Shown: in pieces, positions 27,881 to 38,935 of the stretch
Layout: each line of letters opens with the position of its first letter
Position numbering within the stretch: position 1 is the stretch's first letter
From: Lineus longissimus
Lineage: Eukaryota > Nemertea > Pilidiophora > Heteronemertea > Lineidae
Direction: 5' to 3'
DNA: 64,000 nucleotides
Assembly (NCBI RefSeq): GCF_910592395.1
Contig: NC_088315.1
Location: 10,354,501 to 10,418,500, forward strand
Translations under genes and position numbers: made by a program
Notes under the pieces: generated by a model
Databases searched by the model: none
The model's input: only the letters and a program-made list of their open reading frames with translations
Told to the model about the DNA's origin: nothing

Positions 27881-28480
27881 TTTAGTTTAAGTGAGTTTTG
27901 TGAGGAATGGCAAACATACATAAAAGAAAATGGAATAAACTATGTGAAAATTTACTGTGATAACAATAATTACATAACCCTTGAACTTACAGAGGACAAA
28001 TACTTTTACTTTAATAACAGATTTTATGCTATTGTAAATGATACACCAGCTGGCAAAACATTCTCCACACACATTGCCTTTGTGGTAAATGAATGGTTCG
28101 GCTTTAAACAAACTGAATTCACCAAGAAAGGAAAATACTACTCCATAAGACCACTCAACTTTAACAGAAAATATCTATTCCTGCAAGCTAATTTGGTTGA
28201 CAAAGCTAAGACCCTCTACAGCAATAAACCATCTAACATTTTCTGCATCATACCTGTAGAAGAGGGTGACCAAATAAAAATGCAGCGATACGAACCGAAT
28301 TGTAAGAAAACGATAAATAAGTGTACTAATCACATAAAATTCGAAATCACTGATGAGAATGGTAAGCTAGTTAATTTCAGAGGAACAGAGGTTTCTTTAG
28401 AGTTAAGAATAGAGTTAAACTCTTGTGGTGAAGACAAGCACCTCGGACCACCTGATGAGATCATTCCATTAAAGGAATAG
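27881..28480 (+). pseudogene. second penton-like gene, 5'-truncated
   Basis: The frame is open from the junction at 27881 (FSLSEFCEEWQTYIKENG) without a proper start. The first ATG is at 27944. The C-terminal block YLFLQANLVDKAKTLYSNKPSNI...IKFEITDENGKLVNFRG matches penton-like proteins 20229-20975 and 13911-14600. About 60-65 N-terminal residues are missing. Its 3' end overlaps the convergent gene 28461-28919 by 20 bp. Confidence 0.65.
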
Positions 28481-28919
28481 TACATTTCTTCTCTTTAACT
28501 ACAGGTTTAACAAGAGGGCTAATTGACCCCTTCCTGAGTGATCCCTTCATGACTGCTTCATTCAAGCCTGATCGCTGCTCTTTACTTACTTTTTTAGGAA
28601 GTTTCTTAAACATGATAAATGCTGCTAAAATAATTGCACCTAAACCTACATAGACATAGGTATTACTGGTAGATTCACGCAGTGATACATCAGTATTTTG
28701 AGATTGTGGTTCTTCTTCCTCTACTTCTTCTTCCTCCTTTTCCACAACTCTGTTGTTTGGGGAGGAGTACTGTACTTTAAATGTCGTCTTATCCTTTTTT
28801 ATCCTCTTAAATTCCTGAGATCTTCTACCCAGTTCTCTAGACCATGCTAATTGTTTCTCTGATCGAGGTTTCTTAGACACTGAAACTTTAGTAGTATCAG
28901 TTACAGTTTCAAGTTCCAT
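28461..28919 (-). CDS. single-pass membrane protein
   Basis: 152 aa: Thr/Val-rich start, basic region (SEKQLAWSRELGRRSQEFKR), acidic run (VEKEEEEVEEEEP), one membrane segment (about residues 104-118, YVYVGLGAIILAAFIMF), basic tail. Architecture as in 11419-11703. Start in AAGATAAATGG. Confidence 0.7.
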   Translation of the reverse strand: MELETVTDTTKVSVSKKPRSEKQLAWSRELGRRSQEFKRIKKDKTTFKVQYSSPNNRVVEKEEEEVEEEEPQSQNTDVSLRESTSNTYVYVGLGAIILAAFIMFKKLPKKVSKEQRSGLNEAVMKGSLRKGSISPLVKPVVKEKKCTIPLME

Positions 28920-28967
28920 TTATCTTGGCCGAATAAATTCGAACTATGATCTCATGACCAGGTTAAT

Positions 28968-29810
28968 TTAGTCTTCTTTATCATCACTATCTGTGATATC
29001 TAGACTTTCATCTATTGGTTTGTCACATTCAGAGACAGTCATATTTGGTGTATTCATATTTGGTGTATTCATACCCGATGTATTCATTGATGATTCCTCA
29101 TGACAATGTCCTAAAGTAATAAGTGTTGTTGAAGCAAGAGCAGTTAGTGCTCCCATTTTGATACTAACCCATCCAAGCCATTTGTCAAGTTCATTGGTAA
29201 CGATGTAATCATTTCTGAGGTCATGGTAAAGATTATCCTCGTCATCTATTGGTAATAACCACCTTGATAATTTAGTGTAAGCTTTAAGTACTGTCTTACC
29301 CAAAGAATCATTAAGTCTGGCAGCCATCTTTGTCTGGTAGATTCTGTGGTGTTTTAAGAGTTCCTTTTCTGTCATATTATCTAAGTCATTTAAAGTTAGT
29401 TGTTTATTAAGTAAATACTTGCTTTTCCCAGTTGCAACTAAAATTTCTAAGTCTTGTTTGGCTTTAAGGCCACTATCAGTCAAATAGTTCAAATTTTGTT
29501 GATTGCTACTTGAACCTTGTTGATTGCTAGTTGATCCTAGTTGGCAACTAGAATTGACTATTCCTTGACTAGGAGTAACTAAATTTGAACTATTCAACTG
29601 CTTGTTTGAAACTTGTTGATTTGTAGTGCAGTTCTGTTGAAAGTTAGTACTGTTCTGTTGGTAACTACCAGTGTTCTGTTGGTTAGAAGCCCCGACTCAA
29701 GCTATGCTCTCAGGACAAAGTCCGACTGGGTTTTGATTGATAACACCAATATGTTTCATTTGTTGTTCAATTACAGATGATGTCTGACTATTCATTTGCT
29801 GACTGTTCAT
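28968..29810 (-). pseudogene. Gln/Asn-rich conserved protein with insert-derived stop
   Basis: The natural start is the ATG at 29810 in TTTTAAATG. The frame is continuous with the long ORF from 29597 except for one TGA inside mini-insert copy 6. The N-terminal third is rich in Gln, Asn and Ser (QQGSSNQQN-like). The C-terminal half aligns with the broken Polinton 1 gene 9989-10416 (YIVTNELDKWLG). A hydrophobic segment (IKMGALTALASTTLITLG) and a repeated MNTPNMNT-like segment follow. Function unknown. Confidence 0.65.
29695..29733 (+). repeat. 30-bp mini-insert, copy 6 (carries the stop codon)
   Basis: Unit flanked by ACT on both sides (core about 29697-29729). In the minus-strand host frame it reads VGLCPESIA then TGA. 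Other copies have CGA (Arg) there, so a CpG-type C to T change made the stop. Confidence 0.85.
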
Positions 29811-29833
29811 TTAAAATAATAGAAAAATGAGTG

Positions 29834-31003
29834 TTAAGTACAAAATGCTGTTTTCACAAGTTTATTGCACTTAACACTAGCTCGAGCTATGCTCTCAGGA
29901 CAAAGTCCGGCTGGTGCTAACTTAATACTACTGATGCAGTTAATGTCTCGACCTGCACTAGCACTCAATAAAACGTCAAACTGCTTGCCAATTTCCTGGT
30001 CATATTCCTTCTCAACCTTGTAATTCTGGAAGAAAATACTTTGAGTGAAATCATACCATAATCTCTCCAAATCATTACCTCGCTCCTTGTTGGTTAAAAA
30101 AGGACTACATATTACATAATCAATTTTCATCGTTTTAAAGGCTTGGTGTAAAAATACCTTGTAGTTAATTGTGACTTTCACACCACAGTAATGCAGAAAT
30201 CTAAGGAAAGCATAGTACACTAGTCTAAGGTCAGTGATATTCTCATCTGTTAATTGGGGTTTACCAATAGCCCTGTTGATAAATTCAATGGCAAGAAACC
30301 AGTCATATTCCCCACAGTGAAATGCAACAAGTATGGCCTCGCCATGTAACCCCTTTTCCCGTAACTTAGAGGGGAGAGTGTTAATACCCATTTTTAAAGC
30401 TAAGTGGACTGTACTTTCATATCTCTGCTTACTAAGACATTTTCTGGGACTTGAAAAGTAGCACTGTAAATGCACTTCCACAAAGTCCTTTAAATATTTG
30501 AGAACCGATTCAGACAAACGTCTCCATCCAAGCTTTCTAAGAATAATGTCAAAATAACGAATCTTGTTGTCAATATTGATCTCAAGAGTCTTAAAATCAT
30601 CATCATAACTGGTTGCATTACAAACAATGCAGAATTGATACTTCACAGTTTTAGCGGCGTTCCTGGCTAAATTTAAATTCTTTTGATACTCAAAAAGTGT
30701 CCAACGTTTGCAATTACGGCAGAATTGGGCATTAGTGTTGGTACTGACGTAATATTCTTTCATTCTTGGCAGGACTACTTTGTGTGTCTCAGTCAAACTT
30801 CGTCTTGAGAGCATAGCTCGAGTAGGCTTATCAAATTTCCCACTGTCATAATTCTTGCTGACATTTTCTTCACTAAAATTTCTATCCATGACCCTAGGAC
30901 GAATGTATCCTTTAAGATTCTCATTGTTCCACTCGAGCTCTGCTCTCAGGACGAAGTCCGACTCACTAGAATAATAATCTTTTAATGAGATGTATTTATT
31001 CAT
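29834..31003 (-). CDS. hypothetical zinc-binding protein carrying three mini-inserts
   Basis: 389 aa. Two CxxC pairs (FCRNCKRW near residue 94, FCIVCNAT near 124) suggest a zinc ribbon. The rest is mixed alpha/beta with no recognised family. Three 30-bp inserts add residues at about 15-24, 61-70 and near 373-382 without shifting the frame. Removing the first restores a smooth DYYSSEWNNEN-like sequence. No clear partner is present in Polinton 1; the zinc protein 10450-11154 occupies a similar role only by composition. Start context TAAATATG. Confidence 0.6.
   Translation of the reverse strand: MNKYISLKDYYSSESDFVLRAELEWNNENLKGYIRPRVMDRNFSEENVSKNYDSGKFDKPTRAMLSRRSLTETHKVVLPRMKEYYVSTNTNAQFCRNCKRWTLFEYQKNLNLARNAAKTVKYQFCIVCNATSYDDDFKTLEINIDNKIRYFDIILRKLGWRRLSESVLKYLKDFVEVHLQCYFSSPRKCLSKQRYESTVHLALKMGINTLPSKLREKGLHGEAILVAFHCGEYDWFLAIEFINRAIGKPQLTDENITDLRLVYYAFLRFLHYCGVKVTINYKVFLHQAFKTMKIDYVICSPFLTNKERGNDLERLWYDFTQSIFFQNYKVEKEYDQEIGKQFDVLLSASAGRDINCISSIKLAPAGLCPESIARASVKCNKLVKTAFCT
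29880..29912 (+). repeat. 30-bp mini-insert, copy 7
   Basis: Flanked by GCT on both sides instead of ACT, showing that the flanking triplet is a duplicated target rather than part of the unit. Reads AGLCPESIAR in the minus-strand gene. Confidence 0.9.
30793..30825 (-). repeat. 30-bp mini-insert, copy 8
   Basis: AGT on both sides (plus-strand view). Stem 2 is altered to AGAC/GTTT but still pairs with one G-T. Reads TRAMLSRRSL in the host gene. Confidence 0.88.
30932..30964 (+). repeat. 30-bp mini-insert, copy 9
   Basis: ACT on both sides, TCT and GAA loops as in copy 1. In the minus-strand gene it is read in a third frame (SDFVLRAELE), open because TCT replaces TAT in the loop. Confidence 0.88.
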
Positions 31004-31053
31004 ATTTACATGATAATTATTTTTTTAAACATTGTTTTTTGATAGAAGGTCAC

Positions 31054-31668
31054 CTAAGACCTTTTACGTGATTTTAAGGCTTTAACACCCCCAATTAAAC
31101 CATAGATTATGGAGCTCACAATAGCAATAACTGCTATGATCAGATGTTCAGCTAGAAAGCCAACAACTGCACCAATTGTTTTCAGGAGAAATGAAACGAT
31201 AGAACCGATGATTCCAGGTAAAGCCGCAGCTGATTTCTTGGCCAGTTCTTTTAGCCATTCAGCAAACTTCTTGAGACCTTCTTTTACTTTATCTGGTATT
31301 GATGGTTTTGGTCCTGGCCCAGGTTCTGGTGTAGGTCCTGGAGTTGGGTCTGGTCCTGGAGTTGGGTCTGGTCCTGGAGTTGGTTTTACAGATTTAGTGG
31401 CACCACTTAAAGCACTACTGATACTGAGACCTAGAGTTGTAAATGTCATTACAACAGCTGTTATTATGGCGCTAATGGTCACACCATACGTCTTAAAAAG
31501 TAACTTTATTCTGTCCTTTAGAGGAATAGTTGAATCTGGTTTCTTTAGAACATCAACAATTAAACGTTTAATTCTTCTAGTTTGTGACTCCCTGCCATTG
31601 TCTAACCTCCATACCTTTGACATTTCCTCATACAATTTGTCATTTAGTTCATCTATTTGCTTTTTCAA
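31054..31668 (-). pseudogene. C-terminal half of the large hydrophobic virion-type protein
   Basis: 204 aa. Charged helix, hydrophobic segment (AIITAVVMTFTTLGLSISSAL), a Pro/Gly linker of PGPDPT repeats, an amphipathic helix, LPGIIGSIVSFLL and VVGFLAEHLIIAVIAI. Homologous to the C-terminal part of 12467-13921. The frame extends upstream of its first ATG to about 31708. There it is shifted by one base from 31703-32551, so the two were probably one gene, as in Polinton 1. Confidence 0.75.
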
Positions 31669-31702
31669 CTCCCCCGTATCTTCAGAACCTTCTTCTACAT
31701 AC

Positions 31703-32551
31703 TTAGTCTCTTGTTAAATTATGAAGTTTTTTTTCTAATTCCTCTATTTGCATGTCCTTATCCCTCTTTACTGCAGCTAGATCATCACCAGCCTGTTTTA
31801 ACCCTCTAAGTTCTCTCAAAGCGTTTTCTGTAAAACCAAATGCCCTTAATTCTTCATCATTAGCATCTATCAGTTGATCTATTGGTTGGTTTGAACTGTT
31901 TACCTCATTAATTAATATATCTGTTTGAGTTGATACCTGTTGTGGTTGACTTACTGGTTCCGAGCCTTCCATAGGTGCCATTCTATGTCCTTCCATAGGT
32001 GCTGGTTCATCAGGTGCAATCATACCTTTTAAATAATTAACAAAATTAGTACCAAACTTATTCTTTAATGTTCTTTCAGCATAGAAGTCTCCATCACCCT
32101 TAGTTAAAGGAATTAACTTTATGTCTTCTCTATCCTTATTTCGCCAGTCAAATAAATTTTCGTTTCCTAGTTTACCTTTTATCAAATCAAATTCATACTG
32201 TGTTGTCGGCCAATAATAAAGTTTGTTTCCATCGTAACTAATGTGTGGTGCAAGATTACTCAATTTGTTCTTGTCATATTTCCATTTTGCTCTTTCCAAT
32301 GCTGTATCAAGTTTACCCTCTACTTCAGCGTAATTAAACTCCTTTTCCATCAATTCAGGGACAATACCTCTTGCTCTATCTGGAGTTGTAGTGAATGAAG
32401 TTTCAGTAGTAAGATTTGTATTACCTGTGTTGTATGTTGTGCCGTCATCTTGAAAATTTCTATTGGTTTCACCTGTATTAGGATCATCCACATTATGAAT
32501 GCGATAATTCTCTAACTCATCCATTTGGATATCTTCTCCTCCTTCAGCCAT
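31703..32551 (-). pseudogene. N-terminal half of the large virion-type protein
   Basis: 282 aa, acidic and polar, with Asn/Thr-rich stretches and a charged C-terminal coiled-coil-like region (LAAVKRDKDMQIEELEKKL). A middle part (KWKYDKNKLSNLAPHISYDGNKLYYWP) aligns in character with the Polinton 1 segment LLKPHIKFENDTYYYVEGD. The frame ends at a TAA within a few bases of the downstream frame's opening, suggesting a single-base shift. An alternative is two separate proteins. Start in TAATTATGG, an exception to TAAATG. Confidence 0.65.
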
Positions 32552-32561
32552 AATTACTTAT

Positions 32562-33920
32562 TTATCTAACCATAAAAACAATCAATGTACCAACAACTGA
32601 GTAAAGCATGAATTTAATTGTTTCATGAGTATCATCCTCCCTCTCAACTTTGGTGTCCCGTTTAGTAGTAGGAGTATTCTTTGATGTTTCAGTTGTTTTT
32701 GGTGCATCAACATTACTCTTTGGTGTATGACTGGTCTTGACAGTATCAACACTACTCTTAACTCTTATTTTCTTAGAACTATTTCCTTCCATCAGTGGTG
32801 GTGGTAAGGTCTTTTTGTGGTTAATGTCATTCTTACCAGGTTTAGCATTTTTTGGTGCTATTAAAATGTTATTATTGTAGTTAACCAGCTTACCAATAAC
32901 GAGTACCATATTTGACCCTATGACATACAATCCTGGTGCTATTACATAAGGTAGTCTTGTATGAGTGTCACTCACTGCTTTTTGGTATCTTTGAATTGAA
33001 GTGGGAATATCAGGATGTTGATTAATCGAGTCCTTTAATAGTTTGTTAAATTCCTTCTGAGCATCCAATTCTGTACCCGGTACTCCAATTATTGGTGTTC
33101 TGGTCAACGCCTGAGCACCCAGAATACAGTAAACATATGTTCTTATTGTGTCATTCAACCTCTCTATTCCAGGATTAGAGAAACCATTTGATTTAAATAT
33201 CATGAATTGTTGATAGGTTTGACATTCATTTTGTGTAATTACATCAAATACATTCTTGTGTTGTTTCACATGATACTTAATGAAGGTATCTGGATATTTG
33301 AAATTAGCCATTCCAGCATCCCAGTCTTTACTGAACATCGGTGGCATTCTATTTTCATGAACTTGCATGAGGAAGAAATTGATTTTAGAATCATTGATGT
33401 AATATCCGGGATCAGTTATGTTCGGGTTGTAATCCGATACACTCCAGGAAGTCCACCCCTCATTACTTTCAAACACTGAGAAATCATATTCGTCTTTTAA
33501 ACCAAATTCACTCAATAACCCTCCTAGTTTCCTACGGTTAATGTTATTGTTTGTCTCATTGAAATCACTTTCACCTGGAATTGGTATCTCTAGATTCTTC
33601 ATGATCTTCAATATTTGATAGTAAACATGAAATCTGTAAATTGACCTTATCAATGGGTCACTGTGATTCAAGTGATCATCTATTGAAATACCACAACCGG
33701 TAGTAGCAAACCAAACAGCCATGTTAAATTGGTTCTGGTAAAACGATAATGGATTCTTTTCCAGTCGCAGACAGTCTTTCTTATTTTTCAGGCTCAAAAA
33801 CCCAGGTGTTATCTTAGTTTCTTGTAGTCTGAAGAAGTTATTACTGTTAACAGTTACTTCTAAATTAAAGAAGTCATAGGTGAATTTACTTTTATGTTGA
33901 TTTGCTATTGGATAATACAT
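32562..33920 (-). CDS. conserved Polinton protein with C-terminal membrane anchor
   Basis: 452 aa, intact homologue of 5292-6548: FATTGCGISIDDHLNHSDPLIRSIYRFHVYYQILKI and RLNDTIRTYVYCILGAQ regions are shared in order, and a tail anchor (FMLYSVVGTLIVFMV) ends the protein. A Thr/Ser/Lys-rich linker precedes the anchor. Function not recognised. First gene inside the right TIR, reading inward; start in ATTAAATG. Confidence 0.8.
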   Translation of the reverse strand: MYYPIANQHKSKFTYDFFNLEVTVNSNNFFRLQETKITPGFLSLKNKKDCLRLEKNPLSFYQNQFNMAVWFATTGCGISIDDHLNHSDPLIRSIYRFHVYYQILKIMKNLEIPIPGESDFNETNNNINRRKLGGLLSEFGLKDEYDFSVFESNEGWTSWSVSDYNPNITDPGYYINDSKINFFLMQVHENRMPPMFSKDWDAGMANFKYPDTFIKYHVKQHKNVFDVITQNECQTYQQFMIFKSNGFSNPGIERLNDTIRTYVYCILGAQALTRTPIIGVPGTELDAQKEFNKLLKDSINQHPDIPTSIQRYQKAVSDTHTRLPYVIAPGLYVIGSNMVLVIGKLVNYNNNILIAPKNAKPGKNDINHKKTLPPPLMEGNSSKKIRVKSSVDTVKTSHTPKSNVDAPKTTETSKNTPTTKRDTKVEREDDTHETIKFMLYSVVGTLIVFMVR

Positions 33921-34008
33921 TTAATTTACTTGAATTTTTCCTTGAATTTTGGATAATGAATACAGTAAAAAGGCCATTTATTTTAAGGAATTAACCCATT
34001 GAGCTGTC

Positions 34009-34147
34009 GTATTCCCTAAGTAATATATTAATGAGGTGTCTGGTTCTTAGGGGTTTCTAAGCTAATTTGAGACAAAAGGCCTGTAAGGGATTTTGTCAAA
34101 ATGGCTTCAAAATACCTAGATTCCTATCACCTCATATATATATTACT
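34009..34147 (-). repeat. right terminal inverted repeat of Polinton 2
   Basis: Inverted copy of 17850-17989, followed by AGCCAA at 34148-34153. Confidence 0.93.
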
Positions 34148-34308
34148 AGCCAAAGGGCTAATAATGCCTAAGGTCCTTTAATAATTTGGGTACCAACCCA
34201 AGTGCTTGAAGTGGTTGGAATACCATACCTATGCAGACATGTGAGGGCCATTTACACGGAACCAGTGATCTTGACCGATCCAGATCATTCTAGATTGGTT
34301 TGCTGCGT

Positions 34309-34615
34309 TTAACCTCTTGACTCCCAAAACTTGAAAATCACGGGATCCCAGGGTGGTCACGTGGTTGCGAAATTGGGTCTGACTTTCACGATGTATAGCG
34401 CCCGCATACAACCGCCAAAGTCCAGTAAAGAGGCACCATCTACCCAGGCATGCTCTAACTGACCCTACTATACATCAAACACGCTAAAACCAGCAATAAA
34501 ATAGCGTCCCAGCTCAAGGGAATAAAAATATTACTGAGACCGACCTGTCGGTCGATGGGCAAAAACATTATTTCAAAATGACTGACTGGTCGGTCACCGG
34601 GATTCAAGAGGTTGA
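34309..34615. mobile_element. short piggyBac-like non-autonomous element
   Basis: TTAA followed by CCTCTTGACTCCC at the left. The right end is the inverted sequence (GGGATTCAAGAGG) followed by TTGA, a possible decayed TTAA. Internal GACCGACC/GGTCGGTC inverted motifs lie near 34540-34595. No coding sequence. Confidence 0.4.
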
Positions 34616-34619
34616 CTGC

Positions 34620-35189
34620 GCACCATTGGTCATTCGCAAGAAACACAATGTTTAAGTTTTGAATATAAAGTTAAAATAAAAGATTGAGGTGTGTCGTGTA
34701 ATCAAGCCATGTGCGTATTCATTTACGCGACACTCGTTTTCGTTAATCATCTTCTGTAATAATTTGTTTGAGTAATCTGGGAAAATTTTGAAAAATGGCG
34801 TCCATAAGTACATTAACATTCTTCGCTCGTGCCTCATCTCAACTAGAGCCCTTTGACGAGAGATAATGGCTTTTTTGGTATTTATCTGAAAAACTTGACT
34901 TTCCTGAGAAACGTGACAGTGCCCAAGTTGTAGGGTAATTACACATTTCTTCAAGTCCCAAGATAACATTCATTGAGTTAAGTTGAAATCAGCGTGACAG
35001 TGAACTGAATGGCTGCAAGAATTTCCAGCAAGTACTTGTACCTGTTATATTTTTGTCTGACAACAACCGTTTTTGGGCCTTTTGAGCTTATTTGAGCTTA
35101 TTATATATGAGAGTGGTAGACAGATCAAGTTGTTTGAAATGACTGACATAATTTTAAAAGCCCTTGTCCTGCAATTGCCACCGTGATAA
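34620..35189. other. host DNA, nothing recognised
   Basis: Only short open frames without family features. Confidence 0.5.
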
Positions 35190-35458
35190 CAGCGAGTTTC
35201 CGCATCGCTTGCGATTACGATTACGATTTGTGTTTGACGTGTTTAATGTGATCAACTGCGATTTTGATCATGTTTTAGCGCCGAGAAAAGTGCACCCAGC
35301 GCATGAGAGCAGAGTATATGGCGTACACTACAGTACACGAAGTCGTTGGTGTGAATGCGGAAACAAAATTTCTGGTTCATGCCCGTTTTGAGCGTATTAC
35401 GATTACGACTTTGAAATAGTAATCGTAATCGTAATAGTAAGCGATGCGGAAACTCCCT
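35190..35458. mobile_element. MITE with about 35-bp inverted repeats
   Basis: GAGTTTCCGCATCGCTT at the left (35191) and its complement at the right (ending 35456). Each is followed inward by repeated CGATTACGATTACGA-type sequence. About 270 bp with no coding capacity. Superfamily not determined. Confidence 0.7.
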
Positions 35459-35721
35459 AATGTATCTCAAGTGCCCCAGCCACATATGTACAAATGATAA
35501 TCATGTTTGGCAAAATTAAATGTGTGGTGAATATTGAAAGTTCAAGTGTGAACACACTATGTAAAAGTGTGGAATTACAGAGCGAGAACTGTATAATCCC
35601 AGTAAATGATTTTTATACATATTGAAGTCATGAATACTGTGAGTGTGAATTTTATCCTGATACTTAAAGGCAGAAAGGAAATTGAAGATAGTGACAAAAA
35701 TGGTATTTTTTCCTAATGTTA

Positions 35722-37445
<1,724 letters not shown>

Positions 37446-37449
37446 TAAG

Positions 37450-37740
37450 TCGGGATCGTGGGATTATTGATTTCTGCCCGTTTCTAGTATTGTGAGGATG
37501 TATTTGGTCATTTGTTTTGATGCATGAATGAAGTAACCCGGATCGCAATTATTGAAAAATTTGTGTGGAAACTTCATTTGTAGTAGAGTGTGTAAATCTG
37601 TTACTTCTAATGCTTTTAAAGTCTTGAATAAGGGTTTGGTGTGGGCAATGAGCAGAGCAGATAATAATAATGAAATGACCTGAAATCTATCGCCTTGTCT
37701 TTTATTTTTTTCACTAGGCTAAAGTTCATTTCTGCGACTC
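37450..37740. other. host DNA, nothing recognised
   Basis: AT-rich, no coding or repeat signal. Confidence 0.4.
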
Positions 37741-38935
37741 TTCTTTGTATCACAGTGACATCTCTGTGAGACCACCTTGTTGTCTGTTAAAGACTGCACA
37801 CCAAGACATAGCTCCATAAGCAATATCTCTTTGAGAACATCTTGGTGTCTGATCAGGACTGCACACCGAAGACTTCCCTCCACAAGGAACGCTCTAGATT
37901 CTACGAGAAAATGTTGTTGACCGATTGGGACACCACACTGAAGACATGCCTACATACCTTTGAGACCACACCGAACACATGTCTCAATAAGGGACATCCA
38001 TTTGAGACCCCCTTTTTGTCTGACCAGGACAGCACACCATAGTCTCCATAAGTGACATCTCAATGAGACCACCTTGTTGTCTGTTTGGTGCAGCACGCAC
38101 ACTTAAGATATGCGTCCATAAAGGACATCTCTATGAGACCATCTTGTTGTCCGATTGGACAAGACATGTCTCTATAAGTGTCATCTGTATGAGGACACCT
38201 TGTTGGCTGATTGTGACAGCACATTGAAGACTTGCCTCCATAAAATACATCCATTTGAGAGCACACTGAAGACTTGCCTCAAAAAGGGACATGTCTTTGA
38301 GACCATCTAGTTGTCTGATTGAGACAAGACATGTCTTCATAAGTGACGTATGTATGAGGACACCTTGTTGGCTGATTGTGACAGCACATTGAAGACCTGT
38401 CTCTATAAGTGGCATCCCTTCGACAGCACACTAAAGACTTGCCTCAAAAAGGGACATGTCTTTGAGACCATCTAGTTGTCTGGTTGAGACAAGACATGTC
38501 TCCATAAGTGACATATGTACGAGGACACCTTGTTGGCTGATTGTGACAGCACATTGAAGACCTGTCTCTATGGCATCCCTTCGAGAGCACACTGAAAACT
38601 TGCCTCCAAAAGGGACATCTTGTTGATACCATCTTGTATTCTGATTGAGACAAGACTATGTTTCCATAAGTGACATCTATATGAGGACACCTTGCTGATT
38701 GGGACAGCACATCGAAGACTTGCCTCCAAAAGGGAATCTCTTTATGACAATCTTGTTGTCTGATTGAGACAAGACAGTCATGTGTCCATAAGTGACACCT
38801 CCATGCGACATTTTGTTGACTTATTGGGAGGGCACACTGAATACTTGTCTCTATAAATATCATCTCTATGAGACTATCTTGTTGATTGATTGGGACAGCA
38901 CACTGAAGACTTGTCTCCATCAGGAATATCACAGA
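37740..38935. repeat. degenerate minisatellite, unit about 60-65 bp
   Basis: Repeated variants of GACATCTCTATGAGACCATC, TTGTTGTCTGATTGAGAC and GAAGACTTGCCTCCATAAG across 1.2 kb. Open frames seen here are products of the repeat. Confidence 0.85.

Larger units (their letters stand above)
17850..34147. mobile_element. Polinton/Maverick element 2, complete but decayed, with TIRs and 6-bp TSD
   Basis: The ends are AGTAATATATATATGAGG in inverted orientation (17850-17989 and 34009-34147), flanked by AGCCAA on both sides (17844-17849 and 34148-34153). The 16,298-bp interior carries the same core genes as Polinton 1 in a different order and orientation. Frameshifts, nonsense codons and one internal junction show that it is inactive. 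Nine copies of a 30-bp insert occur only in this element. Confidence 0.96.

Noticed and set aside
31109-31717. 202-codon plus-strand frame in Polinton 2
   Set aside because: Antisense to the PGPDPT repeat and hydrophobic region of the minus-strand virion-type gene, which has a homologue in Polinton 1.
189-34147. Bacterial prophage or plasmid origin of the two gene clusters
   Set aside because: Six-base target duplications, Polinton-type polymerase and integrase, A/T-rich TAAATG starts without ribosome binding sites and the surrounding animal repeats all point to Polintons in a eukaryotic genome.
38060-38932. Several cysteine-rich open frames
   Set aside because: By-products of the 60-65-bp minisatellite.
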